DNA of 64,000 nt from Antedon bifida (Eukaryota; Echinodermata; Crinoidea; Comatulida; Antedonidae): assembly GCA_963402885.1 (NCBI GenBank), contig OY727097.1, positions 27,521,401-27,585,400 on the forward strand, written 5' to 3'. The number at the start of each line of letters is the position of its first letter. The stretch's first letter is position 1. The translations under genes and the position numbers were made by a program. Shown piece by piece: positions 1 to 12,328 of this stretch. The notes under the pieces were generated by a model. The model searched no databases. It had not been told where the DNA came from and was given only the letters and a program-made list of their open reading frames with translations.

Positions 1-2024
1 ATCTGACGTCACAAACAGGCTGCCATGAGCACAAGATGGCGATTTTCAAATGTCTTGAAAACAGCTTTAAAATCCTGTTTACTAGAAAACTACAAATCAG
101 ATTTAAACATAAATTGTTCTGAATATTAAGTTGGTAGGGTTACTTTTATAATAGTTAGGTAAAATATTAGGTTGTTCCTTTCCTTTGCAATTCGATCAGT
201 CGTAAGGTTTCTTCAGTAAGCTGAAAAGTTATACATTAGGCCGGAGTAGCAGCCGCGCGCGCATATACGAATTTGTCAGGAGGCCCTGAATCGTGTGTGT
301 ACATGTATAGGCTGCACGCTGTGCGAGCTCTTGGTGATCAAAAATGTGCAAACAATGTACAGATTAAAAACGAAGTTGATATTAAACCTTTTTTATGATT
401 TCGAGTAGGGTTTAATGTTTTATACATCCGGCTGCTTTTTTTAGATATCTCAACTGCCATTACCACTTGGCAGGATATTTGTTTTATGGAAATCCTCTGG
501 ATTTCCTGAATGGAAACAGAACTTCCTGTGGGAAGCACAAAATAATCCGTTGGCATTCCATATTTACAGCGTTGAGGTTCATTAGCAGATACCACCTCCA
601 TAAAATAAATGTTTATGTTTTAGTTTTAAATAGCTTTACTATACTATTTAGTCATAATGCTAAGTACTGGTATATAAAAAGACAAAGGACTTCCAACATT
701 TTTTCTATTTTCGATAATAATCTTCTATAGCTATATGATGCTTAGCAAGTTTATTATTATTTAGATAATGTGGCATTATACAGGTGTTTATCAATGTTAT
801 CTTTCACATATTATACACACATTCCGAACTCCATTCCGATATTAGGCCTAGTGCACTCTTAAAACTTGTTTAGAAGGCCTACACTGTGTGCATGCTATTT
901 AGACCTGAAAATATCAGTCTCATAAACAGCGCCCTCTATTAATATGTACGTAAAACCGTGCCGAATCGTCCCGCTACATTTTGCACACACTCGCCGTACG
1001 TTCAAGAAGAGAATAACTTGTAATTGTGGTTCAACATCCTAACATTTGGTTTAATTGACTTTAGATTTCAAATTGAATACAAACATAGTAATTCGTTATT
1101 ACTAAATGGTGTTTTTGACGTATATTCTTTGCACGAATGACGTAATCCCTGTGCCGTTGACTTACGTAATTACGTAATAGATTTAGTTAATTGCAAATAG
1201 ATGGGTTTATTATTAATACTTGTTAGTTGTGAGATTATATAGAAAAGCCATTAATGTTGTATTATTATCCTAATATCTTTACACGTGCTGATTTCTGACT
1301 TATTGCTAAAACCGGTATTTTTTTTCTCTCCAAGGCTCCGTGTAGGCCTCCTACTTTGCGTAAGCTTTTAAAAGCAAAATAAACGTCTTATGAATTGAAA
1401 ACTGAACGAAAAGTAAATGGGACTTCACTTGATAACTGCTATATTTGAATACTTACGTTTTAGTAGACATAAGTACGAGTGCTAAGTGTGATCGTAAAAA
1501 AACAAGTAGATCTAAAAACGTACAGCCAAAGTATGGAAGATAAGATTGTTTTGAAAATCGTCAAGTTATCAATGGTTCTTAAACGTTTGATGGAAACACG
1601 GATTTTATTTCAAGATGTTGACGATTTCAAGTATGCTATAAAAGAATCCATTATCGCGAATATGATATTCCGGCGCAAAAATTATGAATATTGTTCATAT
1701 TTTGCGATGCTCAAATGTAATTTAGAGAGATAAACTCTCGTCCAATCAGAACTGGGAATATTATCCCTCCGGCAGGTTGCTACTCAGCGATGCGTATTGT
1801 TACACGAAAATCCCGCTGAGAGAAGAGCACAGTATTTACATTGTGGTGGCTAACCAAAAGGATTTCATAGAAACTTAGCCTAGATGTTCAGCTTTTATCC
1901 GCTGAGTGATTGTAAGAATACATCATGATGACTATTTCGACGGAAATGTAGTAATAGATGTGGATGTATTAGCTGCGTTGCTTCTTTTTATTGGATTCAT
2001 AAACCAGGCCGGACCAGGAGCATT
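1..2024. other. no gene seen; upstream flank
   Basis: I see no supported gene. Short open frames here (for example 1479-1733) lack domain likeness and splice context. The sequence is AT-rich; the part from about 1740 to 2020 is less AT-rich than its surroundings and could be promoter DNA for the candidate exon that follows, which is inference only. Confidence 0.4.
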
Positions 2025-2124
2025 ATGTCATCGTTTGTACGAAGTTTTAGCCTGCGTGAGCGCCGATCCAAGTCGAGCACATGGGACCGGTTGATAAACA
2101 GAAATAGAAACAGACGGTTAATAG
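2025..2124 (+). CDS. candidate alternative first exon, Arg-rich N-terminus (DLC1/STARD13-like gene)
   Basis: An ATG opens a basic, Ser/Arg-rich peptide beginning MSSFVRSFSLRERRSKSS. It reaches a possible donor (ATAG, then gtttgt) after 33 codons plus one base, so it is phase 1 and would join the SAM exon at 56221 in frame, giving Glu at the junction. The open frame continues to a second possible donor at 2209 (GTAG, then gtgaca), also phase 1. Both donors are weaker than those of the other first exons, and the ATG context has A at -3 but T at +4. The peptide was not recognised from any family. It may be a chance open frame; transcript data would decide. Confidence 0.28.
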
Positions 2125-2208
2125 GTTTGTGCTTTTATTACGTTTTCATAAATCATTTTTTAAAAAGGAATAATGAAATAATAACCACAGATCTTCCAGA
2201 AGTTGTAG

Positions 2209-5200
2209 GTGACAATTGTGCTTATATTATTGTTTACTTTGCGTCTAATTTCTAGACCAATTAGGGAGACCTATTTTTTAAGGCAAATTAATTGGGTCAT
2301 CGTCTGATTATACCTCCCTGGTCTGACTACCCGAGTGACGTCACTTAGTAGTGTACTGTAGGGTAGTGGCACATGTAAGACCTGATTTTGTTTTTTTGAA
2401 ACTTAATTAAACATGCTTAAAGAGAGAATAAAAAGATACCAACATTAATTGGAAATACTTATTGTATATATTATAATAACTTTATATATAACATAAAGAA
2501 ATGGTTGTACTTTATATAACATTACAGTTTAGTTTTAAATAAATCTTAATTTATCTCGCATTAGAATTCCAAAACTATAATGCTCTTACCGTAATTGTGA
2601 CTGTCATTTCCACATCAAACCAAGCCGATTACCAGTTCCTGTTCTCCTTTCACTCGTGGCACGTTCAGCTACTCATTGAGGGGTGACTCGCATCGTGCAT
2701 CACTCGTTATTAATGTTTTGGTTGGACATCATTGATCTGTCAATGTATTAATGTTGTTTTATAAGCTAAAACTAAGTTTTTTAAATGCCGTCAATAACAT
2801 TTCTTGTAACTCTAATTGTTTTAATCTAATCGTCTTGGGAACATGGTTATCTGTACAGATTGTCATGTAAGCAAAACAAAGCGTACTTACAATCCTTTTA
2901 TTTATTTTTACAAATATTATTTTCTTTTTTTTTTAATTTGATAAAGTCCTTGTGTATACATGTGTGCAATTATTAACAATTTTTATAACAACAACCTCTC
3001 TCTTTTTGTTGAAGTCTGCTTCCAATTTTATTTGATAAATTTTTTACGATAAATAATTATTATTATTTGCTGGTATTGAATTTAATACTAAATAAACGCT
3101 AAACCCAATCAGTTTTTTAAAGAATAATTTTAATATTTAAACACATACCTTTTAAAAAGTAGTTGCCTGAAATATAACCTTTGACCTTGAGTATAATCAG
3201 GCTGGCAAGTATTTTATCCAGGATAATATGTTAAGCCATTTCATATACCAATATACCTGGCTTACAAGGCTAAATCTGTGCATAACTAGTGTACAGGTTA
3301 CCCTCCATTTAAAGACCAGGTTTTAGAATTACTCTTGTTTACTCCCTATTTAAAAAAAATATTTCTAAATAAAGACAATTTTAATTTGGAACTGATAATA
3401 ATTGAAATGGTAAATGGCAAACACCTTGATCATAAAATGATCATTTAAATAGAAACTATCTATAAAGAGGTATTTGACAGAGTTTTTATGATTACAATTT
3501 ATTATGTTATCATTAATAACTACTGTATGTTGTCCTGAAATAACATAAAATTATAGAAAACCAACATATTAAATCAGTTTATAAAACATTTTCTTAAATA
3601 ACAGTTAAGTGAATGAATGAATTACATTAAAACCTTCCAATATGTTGAAATATGAATTCTAAGAAAAATTAATATTGTATCCTTGGATTACTTTGTCTTT
3701 TATTTGGAGGAAATAATAAAAAAAAAACATCATTCTAGTTTCATTTATTTTGTTCAATTTCCAGGTAAAATAAACCGTACATATTGGCACCTATGGGAAA
3801 ATCATAAGAAGTATTTAATTCACAGAATTGTAGAGTTTGTCAAGTGACTTCTCAACTATAAATATATATATATATTTGATCTTTTTCTTAAAAGAGAGAA
3901 GAAACATGAATTACAATCACCAAATGCATAGTTAGTAAACATTCCAACAAAAACACAATTTTGAAACAAACAAATTATTAGATGCATTTATTATTATCAT
4001 ACATTCTAGTTCATCTCATTTCATAGTGATTACTTTAGCCATTAATGGCCTACAATGAGATTTAGTATGATCACTAGAGTAGCAAGCTACTGATCTATCA
4101 CTTAATCCTTCACTTAATCCATTTCCGAAGCCATCCTTAATCCATTCAACACAGGACAGTCACACAAATCCAGTAAATCTATGTTGCTGTGTAACTTTGC
4201 TATAATACATTACTGGCATGACAATTTCCAAATTACTCTTTGCTGGAAAATTTATAATTTTAGTAGAAATAATATTTTTGTTAAACTTTCATTCATGATA
4301 TTGATAAATGATAGTTTCAGAAGATGAAAATTTATAGATTCTATAAAAGAATACTTCTTTAAAAAATAAAAATAAAATTGTTATTATTTTGGGTTTTTTC
4401 CCAAACTGAGTGATACATTTTTTAGAATTAGGCCAAAAAGTATCATTTCAAAATGGCTAATTTTTACATTTCAATCGGAAAAAGAAAATCATTTTCACAA
4501 AACAACATAATATTTGTCTACAAATAATATTATGCTGGTATTTTTGTAAACATCCATATAGCAATTATTCATAGATAAAGCAGAATTTGTCCTCCAGCAA
4601 AGCTGGTGGTATTGAATTGTTCACTGAACGGTGGAGAACCTTCGGTTTGGTTCAATTTTACTATTGATCTTAAGTTCGGCTTGAGTACATGCTTCATAAA
4701 TTGAGTATAGATGACATTTGTTCTCTGTGCAGTGGTCCATGTGAATGTTAAAATGTTTCATATTTATGCTATAATATGGTTTTTAAAATTATTTTTAAAA
4801 AAACAACTAATTGAACTTAAGTTTTCATGTAATTTTTTTTTGGTACATTTTTTTTTAAATGATGTTTTAATTAACATTTCATTATTTAGTAAGAAGAAAC
4901 TACTATGTTATTTATATAAATCATTGTTTCATTTATTTTTTATTTTATGTCTTTATGCAATATGGCCAAGAATTACCAATAGTAAATAAATCACTGTGCT
5001 ATCAGATAGGTGGTAATCCCCTGATACAGGGGCTATTTTGTGAACCAGTTCACCAGGATAACCTCCTTACTGTACATTACATAATCATAAATATCAAGAA
5101 TATTCTTCTTTAAATATCCTTAAGATAAAAAATATTCTTAATGTCTTTCCCATTGTCAGAATTGAAAAATGAATTTGTGATTGTATAGATACAGTATAGT

Positions 5201-5680
5201 AAGTATGCAGACAATTGTAAAGTGTGTGATACAATGTCCTTTAGTCACCTAATATTTGCCGGGTTTCACCAATCTCCGACTGCGGTACTGTCGCCCTCGA
5301 CTTAACGCAAACAATGTACTCTCCTAGATGGTCCTGTATTACAGCGTTATATCCCATGTAAACTTTATACATAATTACTTAAAGTATGTACATAAAATAT
5401 TTACACAAAAGAAGTTACCCACAGTACTAAACATACTTTAAGCTCATCTTAAGTAAGATTCCAACCCTGGATTCACATACCAAACTTTACAAAATGATAG
5501 TTGAACCCCATACTTGAACACTCCCTGCAAAGGTTGGTGCCAGAGCATTCAATATTAAACAAACTTTCTAATCAAATTGACCCAGATATTATCAGTAATC
5601 TTATTTACTTGGGATCGTTACTGTTTATAGGTCAAGCTTAACAGAGACATTTTTTAGTTTGTTCACACGTATTTAGCGAA
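2209..5680. other. intergenic or intronic, no gene seen
   Basis: AT-rich sequence with many homopolymer runs. No open frame has coding character; 4711-4989 encodes a Phe/Leu-rich low-complexity peptide made by T-rich DNA. No repeat with clear ends was recognised. Confidence 0.4.
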
Positions 5681-5726
5681 TATTTATATACCTGAATCAA
5701 ATGTATATAACTGGTCGGACGTCAGA
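5681..5726 (+). promoter_or_regulatory. possible TATA-type core promoter and short 5' UTR
   Basis: A TATA-like stretch (tatttatatacc, about 5680-5691) lies some 35-45 bases before the ATG at 5727. This would give a very short 5' UTR. AT-rich DNA makes such matches common, so this is only suggestive. Confidence 0.2.
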
Positions 5727-5904
5727 ATGGCCGAACCGGTAACGCCAGTAGAGTTAAAACGTTTACAGGATTTATTTGAATCTCTGGATATTTTACAAGA
5801 AGTTGAAGACTTGGATTTATTAAACAATTCTCCTAAAACTCTTCAAGATGGTAGCCAACCAGCTTTTAGGATACCAACTCTTTGCTTGTTGAATATTAAC
5901 GAAC
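5727..5904 (+). CDS. first coding exon, DLC1/STARD13-like RhoGAP gene
   Basis: The exon encodes 59 residues plus one base (C), beginning MAEPVTPVELKRLQDLFESL, then stops at a strong donor (gaac, then gtaagt). The ATG has a good context (A at -3, G at +4). The peptide is acidic and leucine-rich with a probable short amphipathic helix at residues 8-30. The trailing C joins AA at the start of the SAM exon (56221) to make CAA, Gln. The junction then reads Gln-Ile-Glu-Ala, as vertebrate DLC1 does just before its SAM domain. That match of phase and residue is the main reason to link it with an exon 50 kb away. The N-terminal peptide itself was not recognised. Without splicing the frame stops at 5912. 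Confidence 0.6.
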
Positions 5905-6493
5905 GTAAGTGAGATGGCCTAATCAATCAATGAAGTTTGGCATTTCCATAATCAATAGTCAAAATTATTTACTGAATTCAAAATGTTCCTTTTATTACTG
6001 CAAAGTAGTTTTGGCTTAAATTTAGGGGCTGACGTCTGATGTTCCTTGTAGTAGCTTTGCCTTTGATAAGGAGCTAACTATAAAGTCTGATGTTCCATTC
6101 TTTATTCTATATCAGAATTATTTATTCGGTAAACTTATTAAAACTGTATTTTTTCTACTGTATTAGAGTACTTAAAACGGGTATTTCTCAAAATGTTTAA
6201 GATTTTCCTTTTATTCCCTTTTTGCTGTTAATATTAAGTTATAATTGATTATTTCTTTTTCAATTTTTATATGTTGTTGTATGTTTCCTTTTATTGCCTT
6301 TCGGAAAATGTTATTTTTTTATTCTACGAATAGACTTAAATGTCCTTCTTGAAGTGGTTAGAAAAAAAAAACATTGATTTTCCTTGCAATGACGTAATAT
6401 TGGATATTGTTAATAAAATGTATTGAATATCAAATTTCTGATGTACTTATAGTACACTTAAGAAGTTCATGGTCATGTTGTACAAATTACACT
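5905..6493. other. intron, no gene seen
   Basis: Start of the very long first intron. AT-rich, with no coding exon recognised. Confidence 0.5.
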
Positions 6494-6656
6494 TAAGCTC
6501 TGTTTACAGTAATTTACACTATCAAAAAATGTGTGATGTGCCAAAATATTAGAGTAATATGCTCAAATATGGTAGTGATATGACATCATCATGTCCATAT
6601 ATGGGAACATCACTCTGTTTTGTCACATAAAGTATGATAGTGTAGACAGAGCTTTA
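6494..6656. mobile_element. MITE family A, copy 1
   Basis: Ends TTAAGCTCTGT and GACAGAGCTTTA are inverted copies. The interior has the family's paired words (ATATGGTAGTGATATGACATC, CATATATGGG, CACATAAAG). The left end is diverged by a small insertion. The family ends share TTAA or TA, so a TTAA or TA target is likely. Confidence 0.75.
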
Positions 6657-7249
6657 GTCTACTATGGTATTACATTACACAGTAGACCTATCACATAAGT
6701 GTGTCTATTACATCACTGGCTCCTTTTAGTCATTTCCATCGGTTTGTTAATTAATATAATTTGATTACTCTTGTTGTTGTCTTCACTCTGTAATACTATT
6801 ATTATTTATAACATATGTTCGTGTTTTATCCACTACAGAGACTTCTAAAGTATCAGTTACTGCAGTAAGTTTAGTTAATTCAGTTTAAAGAATACTGTAG
6901 GAATATTCAATGTCCACCATAATTCGTTTGATTGGGTTGGAGGATTTTTATTTGTATCTGTATCATTTCAAAGATTTAATTTCTTTTCCAAGAACAATTA
7001 AGAAACAGTAGCAGGAGATTTAATTGCCATAAGCCGCAACCAGAGACTTCTTTAGGTTATATTTTATAATATAACAAAGATTGGAAAAACTTTTAAATGA
7101 AGTGCTTTAGCTTAATAAATTCCATAATTGATTTTCTTTTCAAATGCTTTTTGGATAAAATATTTGAATGTTTAAATTTAACATACTTAGTAATAAAACA
7201 GTTGATGAGGCATAGAAAATGTACAAATACAAAATAAAGCTTTTTATGC
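6657..7249. other. intron, no gene seen
   Basis: AT-rich. A 26-base stretch at 6839-6864 is bounded by AG and GTAAGT but would break the frame into the SAM exon; see the rejected list. Confidence 0.4.
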
Positions 7250-7556
7250 TTGGTTCCCACTAGGATGCAAGGCACAAAGGACTAAGTGCAATAATTTAAC
7301 CAATCACAAGCGATAATCACAAGCGATAGATTATTCAAACTGCCGCTTGTCGTTGGTCTTGTGTCTAAAGGCCAATTTACATAGACGAGCTGTAGGCTAA
7401 CGATAATAAGAATATAGAATCTATGTTATTTCTTATGACGGACGGACGGTTTCCGCTCAATATACTGTAGATACAGGTTGTACGTGGGGACAAGCTACTT
7501 GCTCGTCTGTGTAAATTAGCCTGAAGTCTTTGCATTGCGTTCCTAGTGATAACCAA
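7250..7556. mobile_element. MITE family D (outer element of a nested pair)
   Basis: The two ends are imperfect inverted repeats: left TGGTTCCCACTAGGATGCAA, right (reversed) TTGGTTATCACTAGGAACGC followed by AATGCAAAGAC. The element is split by a second inverted-repeat element at 7368-7525. A short tandem, cacaagcgata twice, lies at about 7306-7330. Only one copy was found in the window. Confidence 0.5.
7368..7525. mobile_element. MITE family C, copy 1 (nested)
   Basis: Terminal inverted repeats AAGGCCAATTTACATAGACG and (reversed right end) TTCAGGCTAATTTACACAGA agree at most positions. A second copy lies in the opposite orientation at 23080-23262 and shares the internal block around TAGAATCTATGTTATTTCTT. 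It sits inside the family D element. Confidence 0.65.
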
Positions 7557-7912
7557 ACTTTAGTGATCTCTTTAAAAGTATATTCTTTATTTCAACATAT
7601 TTTAGTTTATTTTATTTATTTAAGTTTTCATGTGTTTATTGTGCCAATGGCTGTTGATGCCAATTTACATCAATAGGTCACATTTTTAACACTCCATGTT
7701 TATTTTGAGAGAGTGATACTATAAAGGTTTTGATAAAATAGTTATTTAATAAGACAATTAACTACATTTGAACTGCTCATTAATGGGACATTATAATAAT
7801 AATAATGCCATAATGAGGCATTAATGCAGTATATGTTTTAACACTATGGCCAACCTGTATTCAGGGGACATTCCAATAAGGGCCACTTTGGTGGGTTCTA
7901 AAGGTGTCACTG
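7557..7912. other. intron, no gene seen
   Basis: AT-rich; 7855-7912 resembles a diffuse repeat with words such as 'aggggaca' and 'aataaggg' that recurs near 18885, 27045, 35955 and 63755. Confidence 0.35.
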
Positions 7913-8065
7913 TAAAGCTCTGTCTACACTATCAAACTTTTTGTGACAACAAAATCTGATGTGCCCATATACAGTATGGACATGTTGATATCATATCACT
8001 ACCATATTTGGGCACACATCACACTTTTTTTGTCAAACTAGGTTGATAGTGTAGACAGAACTTTA
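7913..8065. mobile_element. MITE family A, copy 2
   Basis: Near-complete copy: TAAAGCTCTGTCTACACTAT at the left and the inverted form GATAGTGTAGACAGAACTTT at the right. The interior runs through the ATATCACTACCATATTTGGG word and a T-run followed by GTCAAACTA. Confidence 0.85.
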
Positions 8066-8523
8066 AAAATGTGTTCTGTATTGTTACTGTTGTAGTACCT
8101 GACCTGAGAAGTTTTAGCCATGTCTGGATTGGGTTTTTTTTGGTCAATTTAGCCACAATTGACCAAATTTAGTCCTGTGTGGTTGAAGCTGTATCTCCCA
8201 TATAAACACTCGGTTAATGTTTAAAAATTCTAATAAAAAAGATGGTATCTAACTACTGACAAATATTGGCAGCATCTGGCATCTATCCCATTGGCAGCTA
8301 GATAGACATTTTAATGGTGAATCACAGTACACAGTAATATGTTAAATCGTTTATTAAAGCCAAATTTCAAAGGCTGATAGTGTCACCAATCACCTTTATA
8401 GCAATTGAAACCATGACTGAAAGTTTGACTAAGTTGTAATAGGTGTTGGACATTGAGTTTATTATGCAGTGAGTGACCATTGGTTGGTTCCTTTTGCTAC
8501 AATTTGTGTGCATATTTAGTGGC

Positions 8524-8562
8524 GCAACGGCTAAGTATGAGCAGCTCATACTTAGCCGTTGC
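8524..8562. repeat. 39-bp near-perfect palindrome
   Basis: The 19 bases from 8524 (GCAACGGCTAAGTATGAGC) are followed by one base (A, 8543) and then their exact reverse complement. As single strand it would fold into a hairpin of about 18 bp with a tiny loop. No other copy was noticed. Confidence 0.85.
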
Positions 8563-9486
8563 AGCACTCACTGGCTAAGCCCAAATGTCTTAGAACTTGA
8601 TACAGGGACTCCTGAGCAGGGCCCAACAGGCATTAAAATATATTAGAAAAGGCTAAAATCAACCAAGGCCTTCAGTGTTGGAGGGCCACTTAGGCCACTT
8701 TGGTTTCCTAAGTTAAACCACTACGCATATTTCATTATTTACTTTTGAGTAAACAGCAGAAAAAAATCTCAGTAGAAACCTTACTGGTTTCCTGTCATTA
8801 CAATTTATATAATATTAATTTTAAAATCCAATTTTCATCTTTATACCTACACGATATATACTTTTGATTTTCAATTTTGATCTTTTTCAGTTGAATTTTC
8901 TGAAACAAATAAAAATAATGAAAAGAAAAATTTAATTTAAAAAAAGCTTTTTATCTCCATTTTAGCTCAAATTATAATATAAAATCGATCATTTATAATA
9001 AACGTATGTGTGGGCATCTTAGGGAACCCAAGAGACTTCAAGCATTACGTTGGCGCTAAAACATCCACTGTTTAAACAACAAACAACAAATTTACACAAT
9101 TTTGACTCTACAATTTGATACCTGTTTAAATTCCGGAACAAAAAGGATTATTTTGAAAATGGCAAACACTTAAACTTTATAAATCGGACAATAGTGCAAA
9201 AGCACCGCTGGCCTATAACTGACTGTAAATAGATTTCCCTTGTTTCCTAAAGGTATTAAATTTAACACTTTGCAGTTAACCACAATTGTGAAAGTGTCAG
9301 GTGAGGATTAGCTGAGAATTGTAGCATTTTAGCTCATTTAAATCTATACCTGTTGAAAAGAAATGTGAATAGAAAGCACACAACAGTGTTTACATTTCTT
9401 TAAGAAAAATTTAAATATTGGCACTTTTTACCCATAACCTCGTTTCCAAAGGTTAAGTCGTAGCCTACATAAACAGTACATTTTAT
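8563..9486. other. intron, no gene seen
   Basis: AT-rich with long A and T runs. No exon or bounded element recognised. Confidence 0.4.
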
Positions 9487-9552
9487 GTTTTGTCCATTTC
9501 GTGCCTAGCTTACCTGGATAAACCAACATTAGCCTCTCTCTCCAAAGAGAGG
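9487..9552 (+). repeat. dispersed repeat E, copy 1
   Basis: Core word TACCTGGATAAACCAACATT within a longer similarity (gtcca-tttcgtgcctagctt upstream, tagcctctctc downstream). Further copies are at 26515, 37097, 40794 and, reversed and short, 57249. Ends are not defined; it may be part of a SINE. Confidence 0.6.
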
Positions 9553-9625
9553 AATACATTAAAATATCACATCCCCGTCGGATAATGGTATATTCCTTTG
9601 GATGAGATGTAACGTCATTGGTCCT

Positions 9626-9722
9626 ATGTACATACACTGCTTTAAAGAACCTTGTACACTATTCAGAAAGAGATGGGGATCTTTACCCGGTCTGAGTAGG
9701 TGCTGCACTGCTGAAGTGGGTC
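9626..9722 (+). repeat. dispersed repeat F, copy 1 (diverged)
   Basis: Words TTTAAAGAACC, a run like CACTATTCAGAAAGAG, then CCGGTCTGAGTAGG and GCACTGCTG recur in the same order at 58030-58155. It is probably a piece of an old SINE or similar dispersed repeat. Confidence 0.35.
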
Positions 9723-11597
9723 TATGGAGAGCCTAATCCAAATTTCATCAGATTCCAGTTTACAATTAATTTTTGCCAACTTTTGTTTGATAATTTTATT
9801 GCATAAGCACACCTCTGAGGATTAACATCTGGATAACAAAGACTAAATAAAACAGATAATAATTTAGCACCATTTTGGTTACTTTTATTACAAGTGTCCC
9901 TAGATTAATAATTGGAAATTGACTGTCAAACACAATTTATACTCTCATCAAAATGGTTATAATTATGTTAACTTGTAACAAAGAAAATATGTCAGATTTC
10001 GTCCTTATGATCTGTTAACATATTTGTATGAGCAGATGGAGTATGAGCTGGTTGATTTACGATATAACGGTTAAGTGATCTAGTTTCCGATCAATGCAAA
10101 TCACAAAGTAGAATTGAGATAATATTATACCGGAAATCTCTTTGTGTATACATGCTGTTGATGATCCCTATATAGGAAATAACCTGTGTGTCAGTTATTG
10201 TGTAATATTTATATTTTGTGAGTGATAGGATGTGCATCCGATGGGAATCCAACCTTCCCCTACCTATACCCCCTAAATTTGGAAAATTATAATGTAGAAC
10301 TTTATTTCACCATTTCATTTTTTTATTTTTAGGCCCTATATCCTATGTTTGGGAATTTATTCAAAGGTGCATCCAAGGGGTGGAGGTGACCCAGGGCTAA
10401 ATTTTGAAAATTACAATGCAAAATATAGGACATTAAATTAAGTTCTGCACTTCATATCACCATTTTTAGGCCTTGTATCCTATGTTTGGGCATAGATGCA
10501 AAGGGAACCTTATTGATGATTTTTTATCATAATCAATATAATGAGTTTATGGAGAATTTAGCAGAATCAGAGGAAAATTTCATTTTAAAATTTTGTTTAG
10601 CAATATTGCTAATCAAACTGATTTTTTAGTCGAGAAACATAGTTTTGTATTGTACTTTTTGCTACACAATTTTAGAAATTTGTAGCAAAATGGTTGTTTT
10701 GTATAGCTTTTTGCTATGCTACACTGGCGAAAATATCCCCTGAGAATGTGAAAAAAATGAAGACAATAACACAAATAGATATTTGGACAGGTTAGACCCT
10801 GTATCCTATCTTTGGCCATGGATGTAGTTGCAAAGGGAAACTTATTGATATGAGTATGAGTTTATAGAGAATGTGAACAAAAATGGAGAAAATAACACTT
10901 TTTTTGTTACTTATCAGCATAATAATAAGTTATAAAAGATTCATTGTACTTTCAGGTAATAACAAAGTTTAGTTTGTTTTGAAATTTATCTCAGAAATCT
11001 TCTGTCTTTCAACTAGATATTTGGACAAAGGAAAATTATCTGTATTGTTATATAGGTTAGAGCGAATGAACTATCGTTAATCTTGGTGTGGATGCTAGCG
11101 TCAAAAGAAACATGGGATTTATATTTACTGCTTTTGTTTGGACGTACTTTTCTAAAATTTGGGAATTTGTTGCTCTTTGTTCCGATCAGAATTGAATAGT
11201 AGAGAGATAATTTGTGATAAGTGGCTGTCTATAAAGTTGAATAGATTGGTAAATTTGGCTTGTTGACGGCTTATTATGTCTACTAAATTTTAAATTAATG
11301 GAACCTTGTATTTCAAGTTGCCAATCAAATCTAATTTTTTTATCATTTTCAATTTAAACTTTTTAAATGCGACAGTGATGTGGAAATTGTAAGATAATAT
11401 AATTTTATCATATTAAATACATCTATAGGATAGAATAATAGATTCTACAGATCTGACAACTGATAAATTTTCTACTCAAATTCTAAAATGTACATAATAA
11501 TTTTGCACTTTTTATTGACAATGTGTCAAAAATGACATGTTTTGACAAAGAGTATAGATTTTACAAATTAAGAGACGTTTACTACAGTATATAACTT
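9723..11597. other. intron, no gene seen
   Basis: AT-rich. 10205-10870 holds loosely repeated wording (ggccctatatcctatgtttggg near 10333, 10471 and 10795), suggesting an old diverged tandem duplication of roughly 140-320 bp. No coding exon recognised. Confidence 0.35.
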
Positions 11598-11712
11598 TAA
11601 AATAAAATTTCATGACAAAAAAAGATTAACATTTTGGAACCATCATGGAACTATTCTCAAGAACAAATGAGTAAAATTGACAACTAAACAAAATATAAAG
11701 CACGAAAGAAGA
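11598..11712. repeat. dispersed repeat G, copy 1
   Basis: About 80 bases beginning TTTTGGAACCATCATGGAAC match 17345-17423 in the same orientation at high identity, and both are preceded by TTAAAATAAAATTT. Copy 2 lacks about 19 bases present here just before the shared part. Confidence 0.7.
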
Positions 11713-12178
11713 AACAATTAGCATAGATTTTGACAATTAAATCAAATTTGTGTCTGGCAAAGTATATTTTGTCTTTTATGTGAAATCCGGATAGAGGTAT
11801 ACAAATAAAAAATGTTACAATTAGTATTGAACCTAACCTCATGTGGGACCATCCCAAAATACTTTTCATCATTAGACTATAATTTTAAATCAATCTCATC
11901 TTTATAGACACATTTATCTACCAATACCATTTTTCTTGTATTGTGCCCTCTAGTGGCCAACTCTGTTCAAGTACTATTAAGAACAACCAAACCATTAATA
12001 TACCTTGTTAATCATGAAAATATTTTTTGATAAATCTATAGTAATAAACATACATTTTCTATAATTTATATTGTTTTTCAAACCATTTTTCTGACTATGG
12101 AGCATAGTAGTAACTGTCATATTGAAAATGACCATAACAATTTGAACTTAGTTCAAAAGAGTGGTAGACAGAATAGTA

Positions 12179-12328
12179 CCTATAAAAAAAAAGTGTATAG
12201 AATGTATATTATCCAATATAATATAACTTCCAACTGGATAATAACTTGTACTTACTTATAAAAAAAAGTGAATAGAATGTATATTATACAATATAATATA
12301 ACTTCCAACTGGATAATAACTTGTACTT
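12179..12328. repeat. two-copy tandem repeat, 76-bp period
   Basis: Two consecutive copies of a unit containing AGAATGTATATTAT and AACTTCCAACTGGATAATAA differ at only a few positions. This suggests a recent local duplication. Confidence 0.85.

Noticed and set aside
1479-1733. 84-codon open frame, + strand
   Set aside because: No family likeness, no convincing splice or promoter context, Lys/Ile-rich as expected of AT-rich DNA.
6839-6864. 26-base stretch between AG and GTAAGT, continuing exon 5727 as Gln-Thr-Ser-Lys
   Set aside because: It would leave phase 0 and put the SAM exon out of frame with an early stop; no second exon was seen to restore phase.
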